Source: Alphaproteobacteria bacterium
GTDB lineage: Bacteria > Pseudomonadota > Alphaproteobacteria > Micavibrionales > Micavibrionaceae
Reading direction: 5' to 3'
Assembly (NCBI GenBank): GCA_018000295.1
Contig: JAGNKE010000012.1
Coordinates: forward strand, 1-64,000
Length of the DNA: 64,000 nt
Part shown: piece after piece, positions 1 to 7,705 of the stretch
Numbering within the stretch: the stretch's first letter is position 1
How the letters are laid out: each line of letters starts with the position of its first letter
Made by a program: the position numbers and the translations under genes
Notes under the pieces: generated by a model
What the model was told of the DNA's origin: nothing
The model's database searches: none
Seen by the model: the letters and a program-made list of their open reading frames with translations, nothing else

Positions 1-2
1 AG

Positions 3-98
3 CATTTCCAATTGTTCCTGAAAGAGTGTGAATGGAGGTTCAATTATCGCCCCTCAAGCAATCTCTTGAAAATTTTACTTGAGTGGGCTAACAAGTAA
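3..98 (+). mobile_element. C-terminal tail of an IS1595/ISXO2-like transposase (partial)
   Basis: Frame 3 is open from the window edge to TAA at 96-98 and encodes 31 residues with the core LFLKECEWRFNYRPSSNLL. Transposases of the IS1595 (ISXO2-like DDE) family end with a motif of this kind, a K-E-C-E-W/F-R-F-N stretch followed by a Leu-rich tail. The rest of the element lies outside the window, so I cannot say whether it is intact. I could not identify its terminal inverted repeat in the bases that follow. The family call rests on this short motif only. Confidence 0.6.
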
Positions 99-118
99 TC
101 TCTTCACCCTTATCTATG

Positions 119-553
119 TCAGCCCCATATTTTTTCACGGTATTTTTTGAAGTATTCCGTCAATGTTAAAAAATCATGAAATAGTTTTACCCCTTCATCA
201 TCTTTAACCAACACCACTTCCGCAAAAGCGTTTTTTCTCGGTAATTCAAATTCGCAGGCGTAGCTGCCAACCTCCGGTTCTTCGATTTCATCCCCCTTAA
301 TCACGATTGTCTGACTTAAATCCAGATTCGGGTCGGCGCGGTAGACCATGAAAGGCTTAATTCCGGCTTCCTTGAAGGTTCCGTTGGGGTATTCCTGATA
401 ATAAACGCCTTGGACAAAGCCGATGAAATAGGCGTTGTCGATTTCGGCCTGAAGCTTGGCTTCATCGGAAAAATCGACTTCTTTCACGCATGACGCCCAC
501 GATTGTGGCGAGGAGAAGGTCAGGGCGGCGAGGAGGAGCAGGAGAAATCTCAT
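119..553 (-). CDS. Exported hypothetical protein (144 aa)
   Basis: The N-terminus is a clear Sec signal peptide (MRFLLLLLAALTFSSPQSWA followed by S-C), so the product should be periplasmic. The mature part is acidic, with two Cys (residue about 22 and in the motif GSYACEFELP) that could form a disulfide. No known domain was recognised. It is more AT-rich than the sulfotransferase gene upstream and sits between the IS fragment and a palindrome patch, which fits acquired DNA. No good Shine-Dalgarno is visible before the ATG. Confidence 0.6.
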   Translation of the reverse strand: MRFLLLLLAALTFSSPQSWASCVKEVDFSDEAKLQAEIDNAYFIGFVQGVYYQEYPNGTFKEAGIKPFMVYRADPNLDLSQTIVIKGDEIEEPEVGSYACEFELPRKNAFAEVVLVKDDEGVKLFHDFLTLTEYFKKYREKIWG

Positions 554-659
554 GCGTTGAGTTTAGCCGCACCGGCGGGCGGCGGGAAGACTATTCGTAC
601 AATTTTTTAAACATAGCGGGCACAACGCGGGCGGCGGTTGAATTTGTCGTTCCGGCGAA

Positions 660-912
660 GGCTTGGCCGTGGACCCCGGCCTGCGCCGGGGTGACGAGGG
701 GTTTTCTGGATCCCCGCCTGCGCGGGGATGCTAAGCGGGGCGGGGATGACAAAGGCAGCGGGGGGCTTTTTGACGGGATAATCGCGGGGTTCATGCCCCT
801 CTCCCTTGATCCCTCTCCCCGCAAACGGGGAGAGGGAAAAGGCGCGGACGTCCTTTTTTCTCCCGTGTTCTGTGTTGTCCATTTTCTGGATCCCCGCGTG
901 CGCGGGGATGCT
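660..912. repeat. Intergenic patch of REP-like palindromes
   Basis: The 373-base gap between 553 and 927 holds no convincing gene. It contains four strong palindromes: 674-691 (arms ccccggc/gccgggg), 710-729 and 890-909 (arms atccccgc/gcggggat), and 811-836 (arms ccctctccccg/cggggagaggg). The units at 702-732 and 882-912 share about 30 bases with one difference. Short GC-rich palindromes such as these are typical dispersed REP/BIME-type repeats. Open frames across the patch are by-products of its composition. Confidence 0.75.
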
Positions 913-926
913 GATAAATGGGGGGG

Positions 927-1772
927 CTAGCGTTCGTCGAAGGCGTAGCCGTTCAGGAATTCGTGGCGGTCGATGAGGTCGTCGATCCGGCTGCGCTGGT
1001 TCTGGGTCCATTGGACGGACAAGCGCGGGCGGCTGGGCTCGGCGTAGATTTTCCCGGCGCAGGCCTTGACGTAGTCGTCCATACATTCGGTTTCGAGGAA
1101 GGCCATCAGGCGGCGGATGGTGTGGCGCGGTTCCTTTTTCAGATCCTCCTGCCGGATCAGCAGCACCTGCCCCGGATAGCGGCGGTAGGCGAAGGCGGCG
1201 CCGTCGCAGATTTTTTCGAAGGATTCCAAGGCCTGATCCATCGAGACCCCTTGCTTTAGGACCATCATGGCCAGTGTGTCGTAGGGGTTGCGGACGGCGT
1301 GGATGAGGCGGACGGGGCGGCCGTATTTTTCCTGCATCTCCGCGATCAGGCCGATATTCGCGTAGAGAAGCTGCGCCGAGGAGTGCGCCTTCTTGTCGCC
1401 GATGATTTTCAGGGTGCGGTAGCGGCCCTGATACTGGCCGGGGATGTCGTAGTGATAGCCCGTCCAGCGGGCGCCGTTGCGGACGAACATCCGGGCGTTG
1501 AAGAGCATGAGGCGGGCGGCCTGTTTGAGGGAAAGGCCGTTTTTGAATTGCTGGAGCAGGTTGAATTCGGTGGCAATCACGATATCGGGGTGGGCGTCGA
1601 GCATCGCCCCGATCAGGGTGCCGCCGCTCCACTGGCCGCCGATGAGGATGGCCAAGGCTTTAATCTGTTCGATTTCCCATGAGGCGGGGGCGGAGAGGCA
1701 GCCCGCGAGAACCTTGTTCACATGGGGGATTTTTTCGGGGCTGCGGATGGATTTCAGGACGGAAAAGGACAT
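927..1772 (-). CDS. Sulfotransferase family protein
   Basis: This 281-residue protein should transfer a sulfuryl group from PAPS to a carbohydrate or other acceptor. Residues about 44-63 (GGQWSGGTLIGAMLDAHPDI) match the 5'-phosphosulfate-binding loop and following helix of Sulfotransfer_1/3 proteins, although the loop has S-G-G-T in place of the usual S-G-T-T. A later RNPYDTLAMM segment matches the 3'-phosphate-binding region. No signal peptide is visible, so a cytoplasmic enzyme is likely. It stands alone, with a glycosyltransferase gene on the other strand 250 bases away. The acceptor cannot be inferred. Confidence 0.8.
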   Translation of the reverse strand: MSFSVLKSIRSPEKIPHVNKVLAGCLSAPASWEIEQIKALAILIGGQWSGGTLIGAMLDAHPDIVIATEFNLLQQFKNGLSLKQAARLMLFNARMFVRNGARWTGYHYDIPGQYQGRYRTLKIIGDKKAHSSAQLLYANIGLIAEMQEKYGRPVRLIHAVRNPYDTLAMMVLKQGVSMDQALESFEKICDGAAFAYRRYPGQVLLIRQEDLKKEPRHTIRRLMAFLETECMDDYVKACAGKIYAEPSRPRLSVQWTQNQRSRIDDLIDRHEFLNGYAFDER

Positions 1773-2024
1773 GCGGCGTTCAGAAATGTTGCGGACAGCG
1801 AGAGTTACGCGGCCCGGACCCAGCCGCAGTCTTCATCATACGCGGCGGGCCGAAAAATTCCATCGGCTGATCGGCGCAAGACCCGAATAATCCAGAATAA
1901 TCTATTCGGCCTCCGAGAAATTCTTTGACGGGCGGAGGGGGGTATGGTTGTTTCAGAGGGTGAATTTTCTTGCAAAAAGGCGGGGGCGGGTGTACGCCCT
2001 GTTTGTGTTTAAGGGTTTGAAACC

Positions 2025-3185
2025 ATGAGAATTTATTATTTTTCCGGGGCGTCGTTCCCCTCGCCCGAGTCCCGCTCGGTCCATGTCATGAAGATGTGCG
2101 AGGCGTTCGGCAAGGCCGGGCATGATGTCACGCTGTTCGCCATGGGCAACCCGCGGCTGGACCACGACAAGATTTTCAAGAGCTATGACGTGAGCGGTTC
2201 CTTCAAGCTTTCGCTTTCTCATGACGTCAATATCCCCGTGCTGTCCGGGTACAAGCGGATGCGGCATATCTCGGAGAAGATCAAGGCGATGGGTGAGCCG
2301 GACATGGTGTTCGGGCGCGATCCCATCGCGATTGCGCTTTTTGCCCCGCCGCGTTCGACCATCGTGTTCGAAGCCTCGCAAATGCCGCAGAACAAATCGC
2401 AGTCCGCGGCGATTACGCGCATCATCAAGAAGCCCGGATTTAGCGGGATCGTGGCGCTTTCGGACCCGCTGAAGCAGGATCTGCTCAAGAAATATCCCAC
2501 CTTGCGGTCCGAGCAGATTTTTGTGGCGCACGACGCAGCGGAGGTTCCGCATAACATCTCCGGCACCGCCGCGCCCGCGCAGACGCTGAAGGGGCGTGAA
2601 AAGGCCTTCCGCGTGGGTTATGCGGGAACCATGCATCAGGGCAAGGGGATTTCGATGATCCTGAAGCTGGCACCGCAGCTGCCCGATTGCGATTTCCACA
2701 TCGTGGGTGGCTCCAAGGAGGAGATCGCCAAATACAAAAAAGGCAAGCCTCCGGAGAATGTAATTTTCTATGGGCATCAGCCTCACTCCGATGTTGCCAG
2801 CTACCTGAAAGCCTTTGATATCGTGCTGGCACCCTATCAGCACGAGGCGCTGATCAAATCGGGGAAAAATATCTCGCGCTGGATTTCGCCGATGAAGGTG
2901 TTCGAATATATGGCGGCGCAAAAGCCGATCGTTGCCTCGAGCCTGCCGATCCTGCGGGCGTTTCTGACGAACGAGCAGAACGCGCTGCTGGTGCCCCCGG
3001 GCGATCCGATCGCGTGGATCGAGGCCATCTCTCGGCTCAAAAACGATCCGGCGCTGCGCCAGAAACTTTCCGAGAGCGCGTTCGCGGATCTGCTGAAAAA
3101 CTTCACATGGGAGAAGCGGGTGGAGATCGTGCTGGATTTCGCGTCCGGGCGGCGGACGTCCGTGATCGGGAACAAGGCCGCTTAA
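2025..3185 (+). CDS. Glycosyltransferase family 4 (GT-B) protein
   Basis: The 386-residue product has the two-Rossmann GT-B layout. The N-terminal half begins MRIYYFSGASFPSPESRSVH, typical of GT4 enzymes that bind the acceptor. The C-terminal half carries VGYAGTMHQGKG, then DIVLAPYQ, and then KVFEYMAAQKPIVAS with the Glu that contacts the sugar nucleotide (near residue 295). It probably adds a sugar to a surface glycan or lipid. Its stop codon overlaps by a few bases the stop of the convergent PycTM gene. Donor and acceptor are unknown. Confidence 0.88.
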   Translation: MRIYYFSGASFPSPESRSVHVMKMCEAFGKAGHDVTLFAMGNPRLDHDKIFKSYDVSGSFKLSLSHDVNIPVLSGYKRMRHISEKIKAMGEPDMVFGRDPIAIALFAPPRSTIVFEASQMPQNKSQSAAITRIIKKPGFSGIVALSDPLKQDLLKKYPTLRSEQIFVAHDAAEVPHNISGTAAPAQTLKGREKAFRVGYAGTMHQGKGISMILKLAPQLPDCDFHIVGGSKEEIAKYKKGKPPENVIFYGHQPHSDVASYLKAFDIVLAPYQHEALIKSGKNISRWISPMKVFEYMAAQKPIVASSLPILRAFLTNEQNALLVPPGDPIAWIEAISRLKNDPALRQKLSESAFADLLKNFTWEKRVEIVLDFASGRRTSVIGNKAA

Positions 3186-3706
3186 GCGATTTTCATACCG
3201 TACAGGGCCACGACGATGGCGAGCAAGTTGCCAATCGTAAAAGTCGCGTAGGAAATCTTCAGCCAGAAAAATTTCGGGATGATCGAAAAGCGGGCGGTGT
3301 CATAGAGATCGTAAGCTGCGGTCGCTGAGAGTTTTGCGGGATCGTTCAAGACTTGCGAGATTCTTTCCAGATAATCCTCCTCCGCCAGATGGCCGATATC
3401 GTTGAAATGCAGGAGGTTGAGGCGGCGGTCGCCGGATTTGCGGTATTTGCGCTTGGGGTAGATGCAGATCATGGCGGAGAGGATGCTGAGCACCGCCGCA
3501 GTGATCGAGATTTTCGAGGCCTCGACGAAGGCGCCCTCCTCGATCGCCCGGATGCATACGGGGATCAGGATGGAATTGAGGAAGATCATGACCTGCGCCT
3601 TCTGGTCGATCATCCGCAGAATAATGGCGAATTTGTTGACGGTGGCGCCGATCACCTGGCCGCGCAACATGGCTTCCCATTTTTTCTGCTGAGCGTCTTG
3701 CGACAT
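3182..3706 (-). CDS. PycTM-like (DUF5706) membrane protein, possible Pycsar effector
   Basis: The 174-residue protein has hydrophobic segments near residues 37-55, 65-84 and 150-170. Between segments two and three it carries the signature NLLHFNDIGHLAEEDYLERI followed by a helical DLYDTARF...KFFWLKISYATF stretch. This matches the Pycsar effector transmembrane (PycTM/DUF5706) family, in which cyclic nucleotide binding triggers membrane damage during phage defence. I chose ATG at 3704-3706 because it has an AGGA ribosome site; the upstream in-frame start at 3799 has none. No nucleotide cyclase lies next to it, so it may be an orphan effector or a housekeeping relative. Confidence 0.7.
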   Translation of the reverse strand: MSQDAQQKKWEAMLRGQVIGATVNKFAIILRMIDQKAQVMIFLNSILIPVCIRAIEEGAFVEASKISITAAVLSILSAMICIYPKRKYRKSGDRRLNLLHFNDIGHLAEEDYLERISQVLNDPAKLSATAAYDLYDTARFSIIPKFFWLKISYATFTIGNLLAIVVALYGMKIA

Positions 3707-3890
3707 TAGGGGTTTCCTTTTCTTTCCGTGAGGGTATTTATAATAAAAACAAGGGTTTGGCCAATGGTATTTTTGGGTCTTGCTGACTCCGGAGGTCATT
3801 TTTTAACTGGAAAGTCATCTGTGCAATAATATATTATCCGCTGATTCTTTTTCAGGGACTCGGGGTTTTTGGTTCGCGGGTTTCAGGTTC

Positions 3891-4295
3891 ATGGAGATTT
3901 TTTCGATGCACTCCGCCGAACGATACGGCTTAAAGCAGAAGGTTATCCGGCTTTCCGACGATGACGGGAACGCGCCGCGGCGCGGGCCGGACGACGGGCA
4001 GCCGGACACCAGCATCATCCTGAAGACGCGGCCGAAGACCAAGAAACCCTCGATGTATAAAGTCCTGCTGCTGAACGACGATTACACGCCCATGGAGTTC
4101 GTGGTGCATGTGCTGGAGCGGTTTTTCAACAAAAGCCGGCAGGAGGCCACGGATATCATGCTGACGGTGCACCGCCGCGGGGTGGGCGTGTGCGGCGTCT
4201 TTACATTTGAGGTGGCCGAGACGAAGGTGGCGCAGGTCATGGATTTCGCCCGGGCCAATGAGCAGCCCTTGCAGTGCACGATGGAGAAGGAGTGA
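3891..4295 (+). CDS. clpS: ATP-dependent Clp protease adaptor ClpS
   Basis: ClpS delivers N-degron substrates to ClpAP. Residues about 54-78 carry the hallmark [20 protein letters not shown] and the following RFF helix, and the motif [20 protein letters not shown] matches the family core. At 134 residues it is longer than typical ClpS because of a polar N-terminal extension of about 50 residues. An ATG at 3906 is an alternative start. clpS usually precedes clpA directly; here 3.4 kb of opposite-strand genes lie between them. Confidence 0.95.
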   Translation: MEIFSMHSAERYGLKQKVIRLSDDDGNAPRRGPDDGQPDTSIILKTRPKTKKPSMYKVLLLNDDYTPMEFVVHVLERFFNKSRQEATDIMLTVHRRGVGVCGVFTFEVAETKVAQVMDFARANEQPLQCTMEKE

Positions 4296-4301
4296 GGGGT
4301 G
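4281..4301 (+). repeat. Possible degenerate direct repeat at the clpS 3' end (copy 1)
   Basis: The last 15 bases of clpS plus the next six match 5194-5214 at 17 of 21 positions, and all four differences are transitions. The two copies flank the frameshifted exported-protein gene at 4321-5174. The layout resembles the stronger repeats at clpA, 12731-13582 and guaA. The sequence is purine-rich, so chance similarity is a real possibility. Confidence 0.35.
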
Positions 4302-4320
4302 TGGATTGCGGCCCTTGCCC

Positions 4321-5174
4321 TTAAGGGTCCGCTGCGAACAATTTGCGCGACCATTTCCGGTTCGCCTTCTGGAATTTTGCGTAAGAGTCACCCGCCGCGT
4401 TGCGCGTTTCTTCGGACGAACCCCCGGAAAACCAAGACGACACAGCCGCCTCCAGCGTGTAAGCCTCCGGGGCCATAAAGCCGTTTGTCGTCAGCAAGCT
4501 GTGCGCTTGCCGGATAAGGAGAAGTTCCGCGAAGTAGTTGCGGCTATAACACGCCAAGATCATGGAGGAGCGCGGAGCAGCGTTTGCCTGAGGTTCTGAT
4601 ACAGGGGGCGGGGCGAAATCCATGAGTCCGTTGTGCCCAATATAAGCGATCAAATGAGAAGCGCCGCCTGCCTCAATTTCGTGTTTGTCTTCGCTGGAAC
4701 CGATTATGTATTTTTCTGCGGACTCACCTCCCGACAGTGTTAAAAAACGCGCAGTGGGCGCCTTGATTTGCCTTCCCGCCAAGCTTCCGCAATGACGATC
4801 GCATCGACGGACTTCCCGTCCCGTTTCAAGGTCGCTTTGAACGCTACGCGGTCAAGGACAGCTTCATCCTGTGGTCCGGTTATCTCGACCTCTGACCAGC
4901 CATCCATGCGCGAGAAATACGTCCTCAGGCCGAACATAGCGCCCCAATAGAGGTTCGAGCGCGGGTCGTCCCCATCGCCGAGATGCGCCGGGACGGGCAC
5001 TATCCCCTGATATTTGTTGTCGCATAACGCGACGATGACGTGGGCGACCAGCGGCTTTCCGGCCGCAACGTCCTGAGCCATACGGGTCTGCACCGGAGTG
5101 GCCGTGATTTTCTCCGCCGCTTGCGCCGGAAACGTGAAAAGAAGCAGACAAAAGGCAAGGAATAGGCGTATCAA
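4321..5174 (-). pseudogene. Exported hypothetical protein gene with a one-base frameshift
   Basis: Two overlapping frames belong together. The upstream part (5174 to 4740, TTG start) has a signal peptide (MIRLFLAFCLLLFTFPAQAA) and the segment VALCDNKYQGIVPVPAHLGD. The downstream part (to 4321) has LIAYIGHNGLMDF and LLTTNGFMAPEAYTLEAAV. Restoring one base to the CCC run at 4775-4777 (GGG on the coding strand) joins them as AEAWRGRQIKAPTARFL. The whole then reads as one protein of about 280 residues, as I recall for this uncharacterised exported family. The gene is either a recent pseudogene or carries a sequencing error in a homopolymer. The function is unknown. Confidence 0.75.
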
Positions 5175-5191
5175 AGCAGTGTTTCTTTCGA

Positions 5192-7543
5192 TTATGGAGA
5201 AGAAGCGAGAGGCGGTTCATTTTTGTCAGCGCCCTCCCCTGCCGCGTCTAGTGTCTTGTAAAAGGAAGCCTTAAAGGCCTTGAGGCTGTCATAGTTTTCC
5301 TTCGTAATTTCCATTGTGTTTCCGTGCGTGCTAAAATTGGCCGAGCCGTAGGCCAGCAGCTGGTTGTCGTCCGTGACCATATCCCCGCCCTGTTCGCCGT
5401 AGGCTTTTAAAGCCTCTTTTTTCAGATAAACTGATTTTTTGACCTTTTCGTCCGGTAAAAGCCTTTCCATTTTATTTCTTTCAAAGCCGGGAAAGTTTTC
5501 GCCCAACGTCGCTTTGTCATCGTTCGAGCCGAGAAGAATTCCGGTCATTGATTGCGGGTCGATCCAGAGGACCGAATTCGGAAAAACCTCGTTAAAAGTT
5601 CTTGAGATGGAGGCCGTGTGGTAAGGAGAGAGAAGGTGAAAGGGTAACCACTGCGCGATCACGCCCTGCGGGGACATTTTTTTCCTCGCCGTAATATAAA
5701 ACTCCTTCGAATAGAGGGCGTTGACGCCAGCGAATGTCGGTGGCATCGGCTCCAATGTGATGACGTCGTATATATCCTGCGTCCGGCGCAAAAACGCCCG
5801 GCCATCCATCACCACCGGGGTTACTCTTTTATCTTCCAAAATGCCCTGATTACTCGAAAAAAGAGGGGCCATATTAAAAACATTTCTATTGATATCCACT
5901 ATGGTCAAAGCCTGCGGATTTTCGCGGCGCAGAGCGTTGGCCGTCTGGCCGGTGCCAAAACAGATAACCAAAGCCTTTTTGGGGTCGGGATGCAATAGCA
6001 TGGGCAGATGCCCCATCCAGAGCATGTATTGGGTCATAAGAGTTGATTCTTTCCCTTCCGACATCTGCGAAGTCGCAACGAATCCGTCGATGACGAGGGC
6101 TCTTTCCTTATTTTTGGAAAACTCAATTACGGACACGGTTGCGTCCGGCCCTTCGTGACTGGACAAAATTGAAATCGTGTTATCGGGAGTTTGCTTAAGA
6201 TGTGATTGAATCCTTGTCCTCCCCACGCCGGATTCAAATACCACCGCCAAAGACAAAGCAGCTGCAGCTACAAGAAAAATCCTGATCCTTGTTTTTGCCG
6301 AGTTGTGAAGGATCAGGATTCCTAAAAGGGCCACAGCCGAACCTATCAGCCAAGACGTCCTTGCAAAGCCGATGGTGGGGAGAAGAATCCACCCCGCCGT
6401 TATCGAACCCAGCACAGCCGCCAAAGTATTCACGCCGTAGAGAGTCCCCCAACGACGCGTGGATGTCTGATTGTCCAGAACCCAGGGTAAGCCAAGCCCC
6501 AAGAGGAGCATCGGAAGTCCCGTGATATACAGTGTCAGAAAGAACCAATTCAGAAAAAGAATTGCCGGTTTTCTGCTGTTCGTAGTCGTCAGCCAATCAA
6601 AACGTTCTACAACAGGCGTTGCCAATAGAATAGCAATACCGGCCAGAGAAACGCACAGCGCCAGACTGACGCCCTTTCTTTTTAAAAGAGGGACCAGTTG
6701 CGCCGCGCACCCCAAGGAAATGAGGACCGAGGAGAGCATGATTGAAAATGCCGCCGTCGTACTCCAAAAAGTAGCTGTAAAAGATCTAAACCACGCCACC
6801 TCCAAGGCCAAGGTCGCGAATCCAGTTAAAAAAACCAGCATATATTCGTGACTGCCTGGGATATTCTTTTGTGCTGGGGCAGATTTCATGTCCACGAACC
6901 CCAGCGACAAATCGAATTTTTCCCTAAAGCATATTATTGCATATATACCCACCATCAGATTTACAGCAGCGATCAGGGCTGCTGTTGCCTGTACTCCCAG
7001 CAGAGGAATGATCGCGAAGGCCGCGATTACAGAGCCTGAAGCCGCGCCAATCGTATTCAAGCCGTAAAGTACCGAGATTGAAGTTCCGTGTTGTCGAGCC
7101 ATCAAGCCAAACACAGGAGTTGTTGCTCCCATGCATATAGCCGGAAATCCCATAGATAAAATTATGCCTATCAGGTGAACGCCGTAATGGCTTCCGGCCA
7201 TCTGGCGATAGGCGGACGTATCCATATCCTCAGCGATTTGAAGGGCAGGAATGAGAAAAAGACCTGATATTCCGATAAGTATTTCGAGAACCCCATAGAT
7301 ACGGGAGGGATTAATCCGTTCATTGGCTCTTAACGCATAACCCGCCGCCAGCGCACCGATACACATTCCTCCCATAGTCACCGCCAAGGTCAAGGCCGCT
7401 CCCCATGCTGAAACTCCAAGAGCCAGAGACGATTCTATCTGCCAGATCACGGTCCATGACAGTGCCGCCAGCCCTGAAAAAAAAACCATCAGATAGATTG
7501 AGGATGATTTGCGTTTCATCGAATGAAGTGTCTCTTGGGTCAT
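5192..7543 (-). CDS. Fused membrane transporter-like / spermidine synthase-like protein
   Basis: This 783-residue protein has a long hydrophobic N-terminal region (about residues 15-430, roughly ten to twelve membrane segments) followed by a Rossmann-type domain. In that domain VICFGTGQTANALRRENP and LTIVDINRNVFNMAPLF correspond to the nucleotide-binding loop and acidic strand of spermidine synthase folds, and YDVITLEPMPPTFAGVNALY to the active-site region. Members are annotated as fused MFS/spermidine synthases, but their reaction is generally unproven. It lies between clpS and clpA on the opposite strand. Its last codons overlap the possible degenerate repeat at 5194-5214. Confidence 0.8.
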   Translation of the reverse strand: MTQETLHSMKRKSSSIYLMVFFSGLAALSWTVIWQIESSLALGVSAWGAALTLAVTMGGMCIGALAAGYALRANERINPSRIYGVLEILIGISGLFLIPALQIAEDMDTSAYRQMAGSHYGVHLIGIILSMGFPAICMGATTPVFGLMARQHGTSISVLYGLNTIGAASGSVIAAFAIIPLLGVQATAALIAAVNLMVGIYAIICFREKFDLSLGFVDMKSAPAQKNIPGSHEYMLVFLTGFATLALEVAWFRSFTATFWSTTAAFSIMLSSVLISLGCAAQLVPLLKRKGVSLALCVSLAGIAILLATPVVERFDWLTTTNSRKPAILFLNWFFLTLYITGLPMLLLGLGLPWVLDNQTSTRRWGTLYGVNTLAAVLGSITAGWILLPTIGFARTSWLIGSAVALLGILILHNSAKTRIRIFLVAAAALSLAVVFESGVGRTRIQSHLKQTPDNTISILSSHEGPDATVSVIEFSKNKERALVIDGFVATSQMSEGKESTLMTQYMLWMGHLPMLLHPDPKKALVICFGTGQTANALRRENPQALTIVDINRNVFNMAPLFSSNQGILEDKRVTPVVMDGRAFLRRTQDIYDVITLEPMPPTFAGVNALYSKEFYITARKKMSPQGVIAQWLPFHLLSPYHTASISRTFNEVFPNSVLWIDPQSMTGILLGSNDDKATLGENFPGFERNKMERLLPDEKVKKSVYLKKEALKAYGEQGGDMVTDDNQLLAYGSANFSTHGNTMEITKENYDSLKAFKASFYKTLDAAGEGADKNEPPLASSP
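5194..5214 (+). repeat. Possible degenerate direct repeat of the clpS 3' end (copy 2)
   Basis: This is the partner of 4281-4301 (17 of 21 identical, only transitions). It lies within the last codons of the opposite-strand gene at 5192-7543. It would mark the right edge of a segment holding the frameshifted exported-protein gene. Support is weak on its own. Confidence 0.35.
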
Positions 7544-7705
7544 TATTTCTTTTTATTCTAGAGGTTTACGGGGCATTTTAACTAGAACTATCGGTTCTTC
7601 CATGCTAATTCAAGCTGTTTTTAGTGAATTCTTTTTTCCTAAAGGCTTTTTGCAGTATACTTAATGAGTTAGACTTGTTGGTTAGGTATATAAAAGACGG
7701 AAACC

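Noticed and set aside
3707..3799. N-terminal extension of the PycTM-like protein
   Set aside because: The ATG at 3799 has no ribosome site and the added residues are not family-like; the internal ATG has an AGGA site.
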